Part shown: positions 1 to 7,234 of the stretch, one piece after another
Layout of the letters: each line of letters starts with the position of its first letter
Position numbering within the stretch: position 1 is the stretch's first letter
Assembly: GCA_031431125.1 (NCBI GenBank)
Contig: JANPCX010000060.1
Span: 1-29,946, forward strand
Length of the DNA stretch: 29,946 bases
Direction of reading: 5' to 3'
From: JANPCX01 sp031431125
GTDB taxonomy: Bacteria; Pseudomonadota; Gammaproteobacteria; Burkholderiales; Burkholderiaceae_C
Notes under the pieces: generated by a model
Seen by the model: only the letters and a program-made list of their open reading frames with translations
The model's database searches: none
What the model was told of the DNA's origin: nothing
Made by a program: the position numbers and the translations under genes

Positions 1-90
1 TGGAGCGGCGTTTGGCGTCAAAATGCGCTTCACACATTGAAATTTCTAAACCAAGTCCGTCGATGAACACCACAGCTTGCCTAAATTCTC

Positions 91-126
91 AAACCCCTGG
101 CGCTTCGGTGTCGGTGGGGGTTTTTT
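91..126 (+). terminator. Probable intrinsic terminator of a gene left of the window
   Basis: The stem pairs AAACCCC (91-97) with GGGGTTT (117-123), the loop contains TTCG, and a run of six T ends at 126. The shape fits a rho-independent terminator on the + strand. The gene it would serve lies outside the window. Positions 1-90 hold no supported gene. Confidence 0.5.
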
Positions 127-161
127 GACAGCTTGGTTAGAGCGCTGAATCGAGGCCTTGG

Positions 162-482
162 ATGGACAACCTCAAGTGGTCTGAGTCAGAGAAGAAGCTC
201 TCGCGTCGCGTCTTCGAAGCAGCCCTCGAAGCCGAGCTGAGCGAAATCCTGGCGGAATTCAAATCCAAGGCCGCCGCCGCAGCAACGGCGGAGGCAATGT
301 GGGCTCTTGAGGAATATCTCGCCCAGAAGCGCCGCGAGGTAGACGGCAAGTACGACTATCGGTATTCGCAACTCCTCTTTGTATTTGGTCGGCTCGTCCG
401 AGAGGGGCGCCTTCAGGAAGAGCTGCTCAGCGGCTTGGCGCCCGAGAAGCTCTCGTACATTCAGCGCATGCAAGAACTCTGA
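162..482 (+). CDS. Small uncharacterised helical protein
   Basis: The 106-residue product is not one I can assign to a named family. It is rich in Ala, Glu, Arg and Lys and is predicted by eye to be almost all helix. An Ala-rich stretch lies near residues 38-46, followed by the segment WALEEYLAQKRREVDGKYDYRYSQ. There is no signal peptide or membrane segment, so it is probably cytoplasmic. The ATG at 162 has GAGG at 152-155, six bases upstream, which supports this start. The next gene starts 37 bases downstream on the same strand, so the two probably form a two-gene unit. Function is unknown. Confidence 0.65.
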   Translation: MDNLKWSESEKKLSRRVFEAALEAELSEILAEFKSKAAAAATAEAMWALEEYLAQKRREVDGKYDYRYSQLLFVFGRLVREGRLQEELLSGLAPEKLSYIQRMQEL

Positions 483-519
483 GGTCAGTGCACGTGCCAC
501 ACCCTACTACGTGCCCAAG

Positions 520-846
520 ATGAAGCGAATTCCTCAGAAGCTCCAGCCATGGTTCGACGCTCGGCAGCGCTTCAAGCTGACCCATGCCGAAGTACAAATG
601 GCTCGTGAACTCGGCATGAACCCCAAGAAGTTTGGCAGCCTCGCCAATGAGCGCCAGGAACCCTGGAAGGTTCCGCTGCGGGAGTTCATCGCCAACTGCT
701 ATCAGAAGAGCTTTGGCCGTGACGTGCCGCAAGAGGTGCGGTCTCTCGAAGAGATCGCTGCGGCCGAGCATGGTCGTCGTGCGCGAAAGCAGCAGAAGCG
801 GGAGTCCGTTGCCATGCCCACTTCAAGCACTGCATCGCCGCAATGA
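520..846 (+). CDS. Small uncharacterised protein, partner of the preceding gene
   Basis: The ATG at 520 (MKRIPQKLQPWFDARQRF) gives 108 residues. A GTG at 511 in the same frame is an alternative start. The open frame extends further upstream, but that part overlaps the preceding gene and looks like a shadow. The middle of the protein, LTHAEVQMARELGMNPKKFG, reads like a helix-turn-helix-sized pair of helices. It is followed by the conserved-looking patch NERQEPWKVPLREFI. The C-terminus is basic (RRARKQQKR). A nucleic-acid-binding role is possible, but this is inference only. No named family is recognised. Confidence 0.6.
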   Translation: MKRIPQKLQPWFDARQRFKLTHAEVQMARELGMNPKKFGSLANERQEPWKVPLREFIANCYQKSFGRDVPQEVRSLEEIAAAEHGRRARKQQKRESVAMPTSSTASPQ

Positions 847-978
847 AATCGCCTTTGCTCCTCCGATCCGCCACGAAGCCCATCTCTTTCGTCGAGGGGA
901 TATGCAGCGGCGGGCGGCCGCGGGCCGCCTATCAGACATCAACGGCGCCGTCATATGCCATTGACTACAAACGTTGAG

Positions 979-997
979 CGTTCTCGTTGAGAGAACG
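979..997 (+). promoter_or_regulatory. Perfect hairpin just upstream of a small gene
   Basis: CGTTCTC (979-985) and GAGAACG (991-997) form a perfect 7-bp inverted repeat with a 5-base spacer. It sits directly before the purine-rich ribosome-binding region (about 998-1004) of the gene starting at 1008. It could be an operator or a leader hairpin that masks translation. A CGTTGAG direct repeat (972-978 and 985-991) overlaps it. No regulator is identified. Confidence 0.4.
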
Positions 998-1007
998 CGG
1001 GGGAACT

Positions 1008-1391
1008 ATGCGATTTCACGCCCCTTCGGTGTCCGCGTCGGCCGACGGTGACTACTACCAACTCAGCTTCGGTCCGTTGGAGAACGGCGAAGCAGAAGAC
1101 GACCCCTATGACGTGAGAGGTCCGTACCTGATTGTTCAGCGGCAATTTGAGATGCCCGATCAAGGGCGGTGCTACGTGGAGACAGACAATGAAAGCTACG
1201 TGGGTCACTTCCGGCTTCGATTGGCCGAACTCGGTCCCACCCGCATAGCGTTCGACATTGAGAGAAGTACAAACGACCAAGTTGAAGTCACTTTCTCGCT
1301 GAGTGCCTCTGAGTTTGAGGAAGTGCGGAGGACAGCAGAGATCGTCTTTGGTCTGAGAGAGCCAGAGCCGAATGAGGACGAGGCACTCTGA
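1008..1391 (+). CDS. Uncharacterised acidic protein
   Basis: The product is 127 residues from ATG 1008, which is preceded by the purine-rich GGGGGA at 999-1004. A TTG at 987 in frame is less likely because it lies within the upstream hairpin. The protein is acidic (segments such as ENGEAEDDPYD and EPEPNEDEAL) and alternates hydrophobic and polar residues, suggesting a beta-rich fold (YLIVQRQFEM, TRIAFDIER, VEVTFSL). There is no signal peptide or membrane segment. I recognise no family. Its position beside two other orphan small genes suggests accessory DNA. Confidence 0.6.
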   Translation: MRFHAPSVSASADGDYYQLSFGPLENGEAEDDPYDVRGPYLIVQRQFEMPDQGRCYVETDNESYVGHFRLRLAELGPTRIAFDIERSTNDQVEVTFSLSASEFEEVRRTAEIVFGLREPEPNEDEAL

Positions 1392-1799
1392 CTCGGCGAA
1401 GTGTTCCCGTCAAACGCATTTCGTCTACTACTTTCCTCGGTTGTCGCCCAATGACCGCATTGCGCCGTCGAATACGCTCCTTCGAATGTCTGCATCGGGT
1501 CGAAACCGCCAGTCCAGGTGATGGGGAAGCGGTCGGTCGCGCCGCGCCATCCGGGTTGAGGGAGCCCGATGTCCGCTGTACCCCATACAGCCAACATTCA
1601 TGACTTCGCGTGCGACGAGGCCCGACGACTGCTTGGTGCCAGTCAGCAGAAGCACACCCGCAGGCGGCGACCGGCTCCAATCGCTGCAAACCAGCCATTC
1701 CCATCCAACAGCCTGACTTCGACCAAGATCACCGGCCCGTCATCCCCATTCTTCCGTTCCTCTTACCCACGTGCCTCCACCACAAACTCCCGCCCCACC
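1392..1799. other. 408 bp with no supported gene
   Basis: Open frames exist on both strands, but they have low-complexity, Pro/Arg/Thr-rich translations. One of them also runs antisense into the TonB-like gene, so they look like shadows. I see no strong hairpin, promoter pair or repeat here. It may be decayed accessory DNA at the edge of the core region. Confidence 0.4.
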
Positions 1800-3854
1800 T
1801 CAATACAACCGCACCGCCGTATCAAACTGCCAAGAACGCCGAATTTCAATGATGTCGACATCACGCGCCAACGCTGGCGAGAAGGGCGCGTAGGGGACCA
1901 GGCTTTGCACGATGTCGCGCACGGCTTGGTCGATTTCGGGAACGCCGCTGGACTGCAGGAAGGTGACCGACTCCACCGAGCCGTCGCTGCGGATGGCGAC
2001 CGTGATGAGGGGGTGGGCGTAGGGGCGCTGCGCGGCTTCGCGCACTTTGGCCAGGGTGGGGTTGAGCTGGATCTTGCGGGCCCAGGCTTCTGCGTACAGG
2101 ACGAGTTCTTGATTGGGATCGCTGCGGCCGAACAAACGGGCGCGGCGTGCGCTGCTGGACGACGGGTTAAGGCGAGAGGGCGGGTTCGCTGCTGCTGCTG
2201 CGTCACGCCGTGCCGCTTCTTCATCGAGTTGCCGCCCCATGGCACGGCGTGAGGCTTCGCGTCTGGCGTCGTCCTGGGCGGCTTCGGTCTGAGCGGCCTC
2301 TTGGCGCGCCAGGGCCTGGCGTTGGGACTCCAGGCGTTCGGCCTCGCGCCGGGCGGCCTCGGTGCGCTGGGTTTCCTGGCGTGCGGCTTCTTGCCGCGCC
2401 GCTTCTTGTCTGTCGGACTCGATGCGCGCGCGGTCGGCTTCCAAACGCACACGCTCGGCTTCCTGACGTGCGGCCTCCAGCCGTGCGGTGGCCTGCCGCG
2501 CCGCCTCTTGGCGCTCCATCTCTAAACGTTGGGCGGCTTGGCGTGCGGCTTCCTCACGCGCTGCTTCTTTCAAGGCCGCTTCTTTCAACGCTGCGGCTTG
2601 TAAGGCCGTGGCTTGGCGCTCGGCTTCCAGGCGCACACGTTCGGCTTCTTGCAGTGCGGCTTCGACGCGCGCTGCGGCCTGGCGCTCGGTTTCCTGCCGC
2701 GTGGCCTCCAGCCGCTGCGACGCTTGCCGAGCGGCTTCTTCCTTGGCCGCTTCTTTCAAGGCTGCCGCCTGCTGGGCAACCGACAGTCTCTCGGTTTCCA
2801 AGCGCGCCTGCTTGGCTTCTCGCTGCGTGGCCTGCTGCCGGGTCGCGTCCTGTCGCGCTGCCTCTTGGCGCTCAGACTCCAACCGTTTGGCCTCCAGCTT
2901 TTGGGCGGCTTGGCTTGCGGCTTCTTCACGCGCTGCTTTTTTCGAGGCCGCCGCTTGCTGCGCGGCTGACATTCGCTCGGCTTCTAAACGCTGGCGCTCC
3001 GCCCGCGCGGCTTCTTGCTTGGCGGCCTCACGCTGTGCTTTCGCTTGTTTCTTCGCTTGGCGCTCCAAACGGTCGAGTTTGGCCTGTTCGAGGGCGCGCT
3101 CCCGTGCTGCCGCAGCGGCTGCTTTGCGTTCTGCGCCTGGCCCGGCCTCGGGGCTCGACGCGCTCGGCGCGGCGGCCAGCAGCGGGACTGAAACGGGGGA
3201 GGGTGGGGGCAAGGGCAGGGCCAGGAACTCGGCCGAGGGCGTGGCCAGGGCCATCGGTACGGGCGCTGGTTCTGGCGTGGGTGCTGATGTAGACGGCGGT
3301 GCTGGAGGCTGTGGGGCCGGGGGCATGGCGGGTGTGGCGACTTGGGGCGGCGCGGTGGCGGTGTCCGGTGGCTCGGAGAGGGGGGCGGCCACCACATCGG
3401 CCGGTTCTTCGGATGGCGCGGGTGCGGGCGCTGCTGCGGCAGCCGCATCGGTGGATGGTGCGCTCGGGGTGGTGGCTGCAGATGGCGTGTGCGGGATCAC
3501 CGCCGCTGGCGGCTGTGTAGAGGTGGGCGGCAAAGGCGACTGAACCGAGGCACCCGCACGCCCATCTGCTGCGCCGCTTGGCTGCAGCGGCGCGAGCACC
3601 AGGCGCAGATCCGGGCTTTCTGCCCTGCGATCTTGCCAGGGCAAGGCAAAGCCGGGCAGTCCCAAGCCATTGCCGCCGACCATCAGGCTCAACAGCAGGG
3701 CGTGAACCAGCAGCGAGACCAACACGGAAAGCGTCAGCCGCCGGCGTTCACTGCGGTCCCAGAAATATCGTCTGGCAACTATTTGTGATTTCCGTGGCCT
3801 ACGGCGGGGCCGGCTCAGCTTGGATTGCTGTTGCTGGATGTCTGTGTTCGCCAA
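1800..3854 (-). CDS. Long TonB/TolA-like envelope protein
   Basis: The 684-residue protein has the three-part plan of TonB and TolA. A basic N-terminus leads into one membrane anchor at about residues 39-60 (LTLSVLVSLLVHALLLSLMVG). A Pro/Ala/Ser-rich linker runs to about residue 235. A very long Ala/Glu/Arg/Gln coiled-coil region (about 235-570) is built of imperfect repeats of the type RLEAERQEAARQ. The C-terminal ~100 residues (PYAHPLITVAIRSDGSVESV, then SSGVPEIDQAVRDIV) match the TonB C-terminal fold. It should span the periplasm and transmit force or contact the outer membrane. Typical TonB and TolA are 240-420 residues, so this one is unusually long. No exbB/exbD or tolQ/tolR lies beside it. 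The start is a TTG and is uncertain; no in-frame ATG precedes the anchor. Confidence 0.8.
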   Translation of the reverse strand: MANTDIQQQQSKLSRPRRRPRKSQIVARRYFWDRSERRRLTLSVLVSLLVHALLLSLMVGGNGLGLPGFALPWQDRRAESPDLRLVLAPLQPSGAADGRAGASVQSPLPPTSTQPPAAVIPHTPSAATTPSAPSTDAAAAAAPAPAPSEEPADVVAAPLSEPPDTATAPPQVATPAMPPAPQPPAPPSTSAPTPEPAPVPMALATPSAEFLALPLPPPSPVSVPLLAAAPSASSPEAGPGAERKAAAAAARERALEQAKLDRLERQAKKQAKAQREAAKQEAARAERQRLEAERMSAAQQAAASKKAAREEAASQAAQKLEAKRLESERQEAARQDATRQQATQREAKQARLETERLSVAQQAAALKEAAKEEAARQASQRLEATRQETERQAAARVEAALQEAERVRLEAERQATALQAAALKEAALKEAAREEAARQAAQRLEMERQEAARQATARLEAARQEAERVRLEADRARIESDRQEAARQEAARQETQRTEAARREAERLESQRQALARQEAAQTEAAQDDARREASRRAMGRQLDEEAARRDAAAAANPPSRLNPSSSSARRARLFGRSDPNQELVLYAEAWARKIQLNPTLAKVREAAQRPYAHPLITVAIRSDGSVESVTFLQSSGVPEIDQAVRDIVQSLVPYAPFSPALARDVDIIEIRRSWQFDTAVRLY

Positions 3855-4048
3855 GGGCTGGTTCCGGGTGTTGCTGTGGTGGCAAAGACGGCGAGTCTGG
3901 CACCGGCGGGTTGTGTCAAGTCAGGGGTGCTCACCACACACGATGGGAAGAATTGTGGATGACGCGGTAGGCCATTCTCGGCGAGTGCTGCGACACGGGA
4001 CCCCTGGGCCCGGTTCGGACGAGTCTGCGCAACCCGCGCACGGGCCGA
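3855..4048. other. Intergenic leader of the TonB-like gene
   Basis: This stretch lies between the TonB-like gene start and the large palindrome at 4049. It has no supported gene. It should contain the promoter for the leftward TonB-like gene, but I see no convincing -10/-35 pair. Confidence 0.35.
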
Positions 4049-4656
4049 TTATTGATGCCGCCCCTTGAAGTCTGAACCGCCGGTTAGGGTGAGGCCATCG
4101 TTTGGTGGAGGACAGCCGTTGTTTGAAGCACCGCGCCGGGAGTTCGCCCCGGCAAGCCGAGTAACTTTCTTGCTGGTGCAAGAAAGTAAGCAAAGAAGCA
4201 CCTGAACACCAGCCTATTTGGGTAGAGGTAGCTTGGTGCGGGAGCGCAGACGTGGGGTCTGGATTCAGTCAGTCGCCACTGGCCCTCGGGCGACGTTTTC
4301 TCGGCGGTTTGTCCAAACACGGCAAAGCGCCACGAGCGCCAGGCAGGCCAAGAGCGGCGGCAGATGCGTTCAACGGCTGGTGCGACAAGCCGCCGAGAAA
4401 ACGTCGCCCGAAGGCTTGTGGTGTCAAACCGAATCCAGCGCATCCACCCCGATCCCGGTTCGATCTGTCACCACTCAAATAGGCTGGTGTTGAGGTGCTT
4501 CTTTGGTGACTTTCTTGCACCAGATAGACAAGTTACTCGGCTTGCCGGGCCGAGACCCGGCGCAGTGCATCAAGTCAAGGCTGCCGTCCACCGGGGCTCC
4601 CTTGCGAGAGACTCAACCAGTCCGGCCGTTCAAACTTCAAGGGGCCGCATCAATAG
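4049..4656. repeat. ~608-bp imperfect palindromic element
   Basis: The two halves are near reverse complements along almost the whole length. Outer arms 4049-4077 and 4628-4656 match at about 27 of 29 positions. The middle arms include a perfect 16-bp pair AACACCAGCCTATTTG (4205-4220) with its complement at 4476-4491. Further pairs are 4153-4167 with 4530-4544 and 4191-4203 with 4493-4505. The inner arms are a perfect 22-bp pair at 4286-4307 and 4390-4411, around a central loop of about 80 bases. Arm divergence and small indels suggest an old insertion or a structured RNA/DNA element. Open frames inside are short, on both strands, and look spurious. No transposase is present. Confidence 0.85.
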
Positions 4657-4730
4657 TGGATGCGGTGTTCGACTTGCTGCAAGCCGCGGCTGGCGTCAGG
4701 TGTGGCGGCGCGCTGCGCGATGGGCAACCC

Positions 4731-4972
4731 TAGCCCGCATATTTCACCAGGTCGCTCTTCTATGCCCCGCAACACTGCATGAATGCTCACTTGCATGGCT
4801 TCGAGTACCAAATCCAATTTGTACCTAGCGCTACACACCCGATTGAGCCGTGCTGCGGCACGCTGGCTGCGTTGCTCCTCCTCGCGGGCACGAGCCCGCA
4901 GCGTCGTCACGCCTTGCCAGCGCACCGCATCACAGCCCACTCAGGCGCGTCCCTGGTGAAATATGCGGGCTA
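4731..4972. repeat. 242-bp element with 21-bp perfect terminal inverted repeats
   Basis: The 21-bp sequence beginning TAGCCCGCATATTTCACC at 4731-4751 is repeated exactly in inverted orientation at 4952-4972. The 200 bases between carry no supported gene. The layout is that of a small non-autonomous (MITE-like) element. Its right terminus ends with the bases that encode the TAG stop of the adjacent cupin gene. It lies 74 bp from the larger palindrome, so this intergenic region has probably collected more than one repeat. Confidence 0.75.
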
Positions 4973-5623
4973 ACCCAGATGCCCCACCTTCACGAAGATC
5001 AAACACCCTGCTTCGGAATACGGCTGGTGTGAACTCAGGTGCGGGCTGCGTATCCAGGTGCCGCTGGGGTAGTTGCCAAACTCGTCTTGAAACTGGCCTT
5101 GCAAGACGAAGATTTCCTCGCCGCCGTGGTGGCTGTGTTTGTTGAAGAACGTGCCTGGCGCCCAACGCACCAAGGCGGTATGGGTGGTGCCCACATGGTC
5201 CAGTGGCAAGACCTCGAGTCCAGGGACCAAGCCGGGAGACCACTGCTGGTCCTGCGGGCGGACCACCACACGTTCCAAATCGTCGTCATTCAACTGACGC
5301 AACTTGACGAAAAGCACGCAGCCGCTGGTGCTGCGCGGCGCATGGCTGGAACCGTGTGGGTTCTTGAGGTAGGTGCCTGCAGGGTAGACGCCGTGTTCGT
5401 CCTCGAACTCGCCCTCCAGCACGATGATCTCTTCCCCTTGCGGATGCGCATGCTTAGAAAACGTGGCCCCGGCCTCGTAGCGCACCACGCTGGTGGCCCG
5501 CGCCTCTTCACCGCCTTCGCGTGCCAGCAAACGCCGCTGCACACCTGCTGCGGGGCTGGGCTGCCAGGGCAGGTCGGTCGAGTGCAGCACGACGCGGACG
5601 GACAGGTCGGTGTTCAAGTTCAT
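4970..5623 (-). CDS. Double-cupin ChrR-like protein
   Basis: The 217-residue protein consists of two tandem cupin domains of the ChrR type. The first carries HAHPQGEE (H58, H60, E64) and a downstream H94 in NPHGSSH. The second carries HSHHGGEE (H163, H165, E169) and H199 in SPHLSSH. These sets match the metal-binding residues of cupins, probably Zn or another divalent ion. In ChrR itself such a domain is joined to a zinc anti-sigma domain. Here no anti-sigma part and no neighbouring sigma factor are seen, so this is probably a stand-alone metal or oxidant-responsive cupin. Its enzymatic or sensory role is unknown. The TAG stop lies inside the terminal repeat of the adjacent element. Confidence 0.8.
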   Translation of the reverse strand: MNLNTDLSVRVVLHSTDLPWQPSPAAGVQRRLLAREGGEEARATSVVRYEAGATFSKHAHPQGEEIIVLEGEFEDEHGVYPAGTYLKNPHGSSHAPRSTSGCVLFVKLRQLNDDDLERVVVRPQDQQWSPGLVPGLEVLPLDHVGTTHTALVRWAPGTFFNKHSHHGGEEIFVLQGQFQDEFGNYPSGTWIRSPHLSSHQPYSEAGCLIFVKVGHLG

Positions 5624-5748
5624 GGGGCTTCCCTCAGATTTTTTGCGCGCGGTTGGAAAGGTTGCGCGATGGGTTGCGCATCAAGTTAACACACCCTTGG
5701 GGCCACGATGCAATGCTGTGGCCCCAGGGTACTTCGACATGCTGTGGA

Positions 5749-6099
5749 TCAGTCTGTTGAATAGATGCGCACCTCCGGGTCGGCCTTGAGCAAAGGCTTC
5801 AGGCCAACCACCACGTCTTTGGTGAAGATGTCGCTGAGGAGGTAGGCCTGCGCTTGTTTGCGTGTGGCGAAGCTGTGGAGCACTTGCACGTCGTCGTCCC
5901 GAATCAGCAGCTCTTTGGACTTCGCGCCGGGCACCTTGTTGAGGAAGGGCTGCTTGAACTTGGCGTAGACCGCACCGGCGGCGGCACGGTCTTGCGGATC
6001 GATTTTTAGGGTGATCTCGAGGTAGGCCTTCTCGGCAAAGGCCAGTGTGGGCAGTGCAAGTGTGGCGGCGGTGAGCAGGGCGAGGATGGATTTGGTCAT
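5749..6099 (-). CDS. Secreted dimeric alpha-beta barrel (ABM-like) protein
   Basis: The product is 116 residues with a clear Sec signal peptide, MTKSILALLTAATLALPTLAFA, and probable cleavage after AFA. The mature part (AYLEITLKIDPQDRAAAGAVYAKF, then DDDVQVLHSFATRKQAQAYLLSD) has the strand-helix-strand spacing of antibiotic-biosynthesis-monooxygenase-like ferredoxin-fold domains. A periplasmic location follows from the leader. Catalysis cannot be claimed; many members bind small hydrophobic ligands or heme. It is divergent from a LysR regulator across a 134-bp gap, which makes regulation by that protein plausible. Confidence 0.65.
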   Translation of the reverse strand: MTKSILALLTAATLALPTLAFAEKAYLEITLKIDPQDRAAAGAVYAKFKQPFLNKVPGAKSKELLIRDDDVQVLHSFATRKQAQAYLLSDIFTKDVVVGLKPLLKADPEVRIYSTD

Positions 6100-6198
6100 G
6101 ATGTTCTCCGTGTGTTCAGGGATCAGTGTTGTCGCCGACGGTTTGTCGACTGGAATGAAGGTTACGCAAGGCTGTATTTATTTGGAAATTGTCTTTTC

Positions 6199-6227
6199 GC
6201 ATGCTATTAATTCAAGCATGCTATAAA
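6199..6227 (+). promoter_or_regulatory. Direct repeat and -10-like box in the divergent regulatory gap
   Basis: GCATGCTAT occurs twice, at 6199-6207 and 6216-6224, with a 17-base period. The second copy overlaps a TATAAA box at 6222-6227, only seven bases before the LysR ATG at 6234. The repeats are good candidates for an autoregulatory LysR site controlling both directions. The short distance implies a nearly leaderless lysR transcript if TATAAA is used. Confidence 0.45.
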
Positions 6228-6233
6228 TAAGGC

Positions 6234-7163
6234 ATGAACCTGAGCCAACTTCGTTTTGCCAGCGCTGTCGCTTCAACGGGCTCGTTCACGGCTGCGGCCG
6301 CCGAGTGTTGTGTGACCCAGCCGACGCTGTCCAATGGTGTCGCGCAACTGGAGAGCGAGTTGGGCGAGCGCCTGTTCTTGCGCACCACGCGCAAGGTGGC
6401 GCTGACGCCTTTTGGCACCCACGTCATGCCCTATGTCAACGAGGTTCTGAGTGCGCAAGCCAGTCTGCTTCAGCAGACGCGGGCGTTTCTGACTCCCGAC
6501 AAACGCCTGATTCGCATCGGCACATCGCCGCTGGTCAGCGCCAATTTACTGGGGCTGATGCTTGAGCCCTTCCGCGTGCGCAACCCGCAGGTCGATGTGG
6601 TGCTGCGCGAGATGAACATGGCCGACCTCTACCGCATGCTCGACGAAGGTTTGCTGGATTTTGTGATCGGCGTGGTGAAGGTTCACAAGGGCCCATGGGT
6701 CAGCTCGTTTTTGTATGAAGAGCCACTGCGTTTCATTCCCCGTGGGGCGGTGTGGTCGAATGGTGCTCGGCCACAGTCTGTGCAACTCAAAGACATTGCG
6801 GATGAAACCTATGTCATGGTCCCAGACGCTTGCGGCCTGTCACGCACCACACGTGCGCTGTTTCGCAGCCAACGGCGCAAGCTGCATGAGTATTCGGGCG
6901 AGGCCATGAGCTACCAAGTGCTGGAGGAGTGGGCCGCGCTGGGCATAGGCGCGGCGATATTGCCGAAGTCAAAACTGATGGCAAGTGGCCATGCTTCATT
7001 CCCGATTGCTGACAAAACAGGCCGCGAGGTCACCATTGGTTTCGAGGCCACTTGGTCGCGCAAGGGTTTGCAGTCTTCTCACCTGCTGGAGTTCTCCAAC
7101 CACCTGCGCAAAGTCGTTCCCGCCATCGTCAGTGGGTTGGGGCCGGGGAGCAAGCGCGGTTGA
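6234..7163 (+). CDS. LysR-family transcriptional regulator
   Basis: The protein has 309 residues, the usual length for the family. The N-terminal winged helix-turn-helix occupies about residues 1-60 (MNLSQLRFASAVASTGSF, QPTLSNGVAQLESELGERLF). It is followed by a linker helix and a substrate-binding domain from about residue 88 (RLIRIGTSPLVSANLLGLML) to the C-terminus. It should bind DNA as a tetramer and respond to a small effector; the ligand cannot be read from sequence. The gene is divergent from the secreted barrel protein at 5749-6099, the most likely target. The AAGG before the ATG at 6234 is too close to act as a normal ribosome-binding site. Confidence 0.9.
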   Translation: MNLSQLRFASAVASTGSFTAAAAECCVTQPTLSNGVAQLESELGERLFLRTTRKVALTPFGTHVMPYVNEVLSAQASLLQQTRAFLTPDKRLIRIGTSPLVSANLLGLMLEPFRVRNPQVDVVLREMNMADLYRMLDEGLLDFVIGVVKVHKGPWVSSFLYEEPLRFIPRGAVWSNGARPQSVQLKDIADETYVMVPDACGLSRTTRALFRSQRRKLHEYSGEAMSYQVLEEWAALGIGAAILPKSKLMASGHASFPIADKTGREVTIGFEATWSRKGLQSSHLLEFSNHLRKVVPAIVSGLGPGSKRG

Positions 7164-7234
7164 CCGGCATCGGATGGTTTGCCTGCTTCTTGAGTGGGTG
7201 GGTCGACTGCGTCACCCTTCGCCCGTCGAGCAGA

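Noticed and set aside
130..150. TTGGTTAGAGCGC resembles a tRNA D-arm
   Set aside because: No acceptor stem, anticodon arm or T-arm can be formed around it, so there is no tRNA or clear attachment site.
1569..2252. Open frame of 227 codons on the + strand
   Set aside because: It runs antisense through the TonB-like gene, its translation is low in complexity, and no ribosome-binding site precedes it.
2210..3543. Long + strand open frames of 351 and 360 codons
   Set aside because: They mirror the Ala/Glu-rich repeats of the TonB-like gene on the other strand; their Arg/Leu/Pro- or Ala/Ser-rich translation is a composition artefact.
4084..4828. Several overlapping open frames on both strands inside the large palindrome
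   Set aside because: They arise from the same inverted repeat in opposite frames and show no protein-like pattern; the symmetry explains them.
5039..5689. 216-codon + strand frame opposite the cupin gene
   Set aside because: The - strand frame has full cupin motifs; this one is its shadow.
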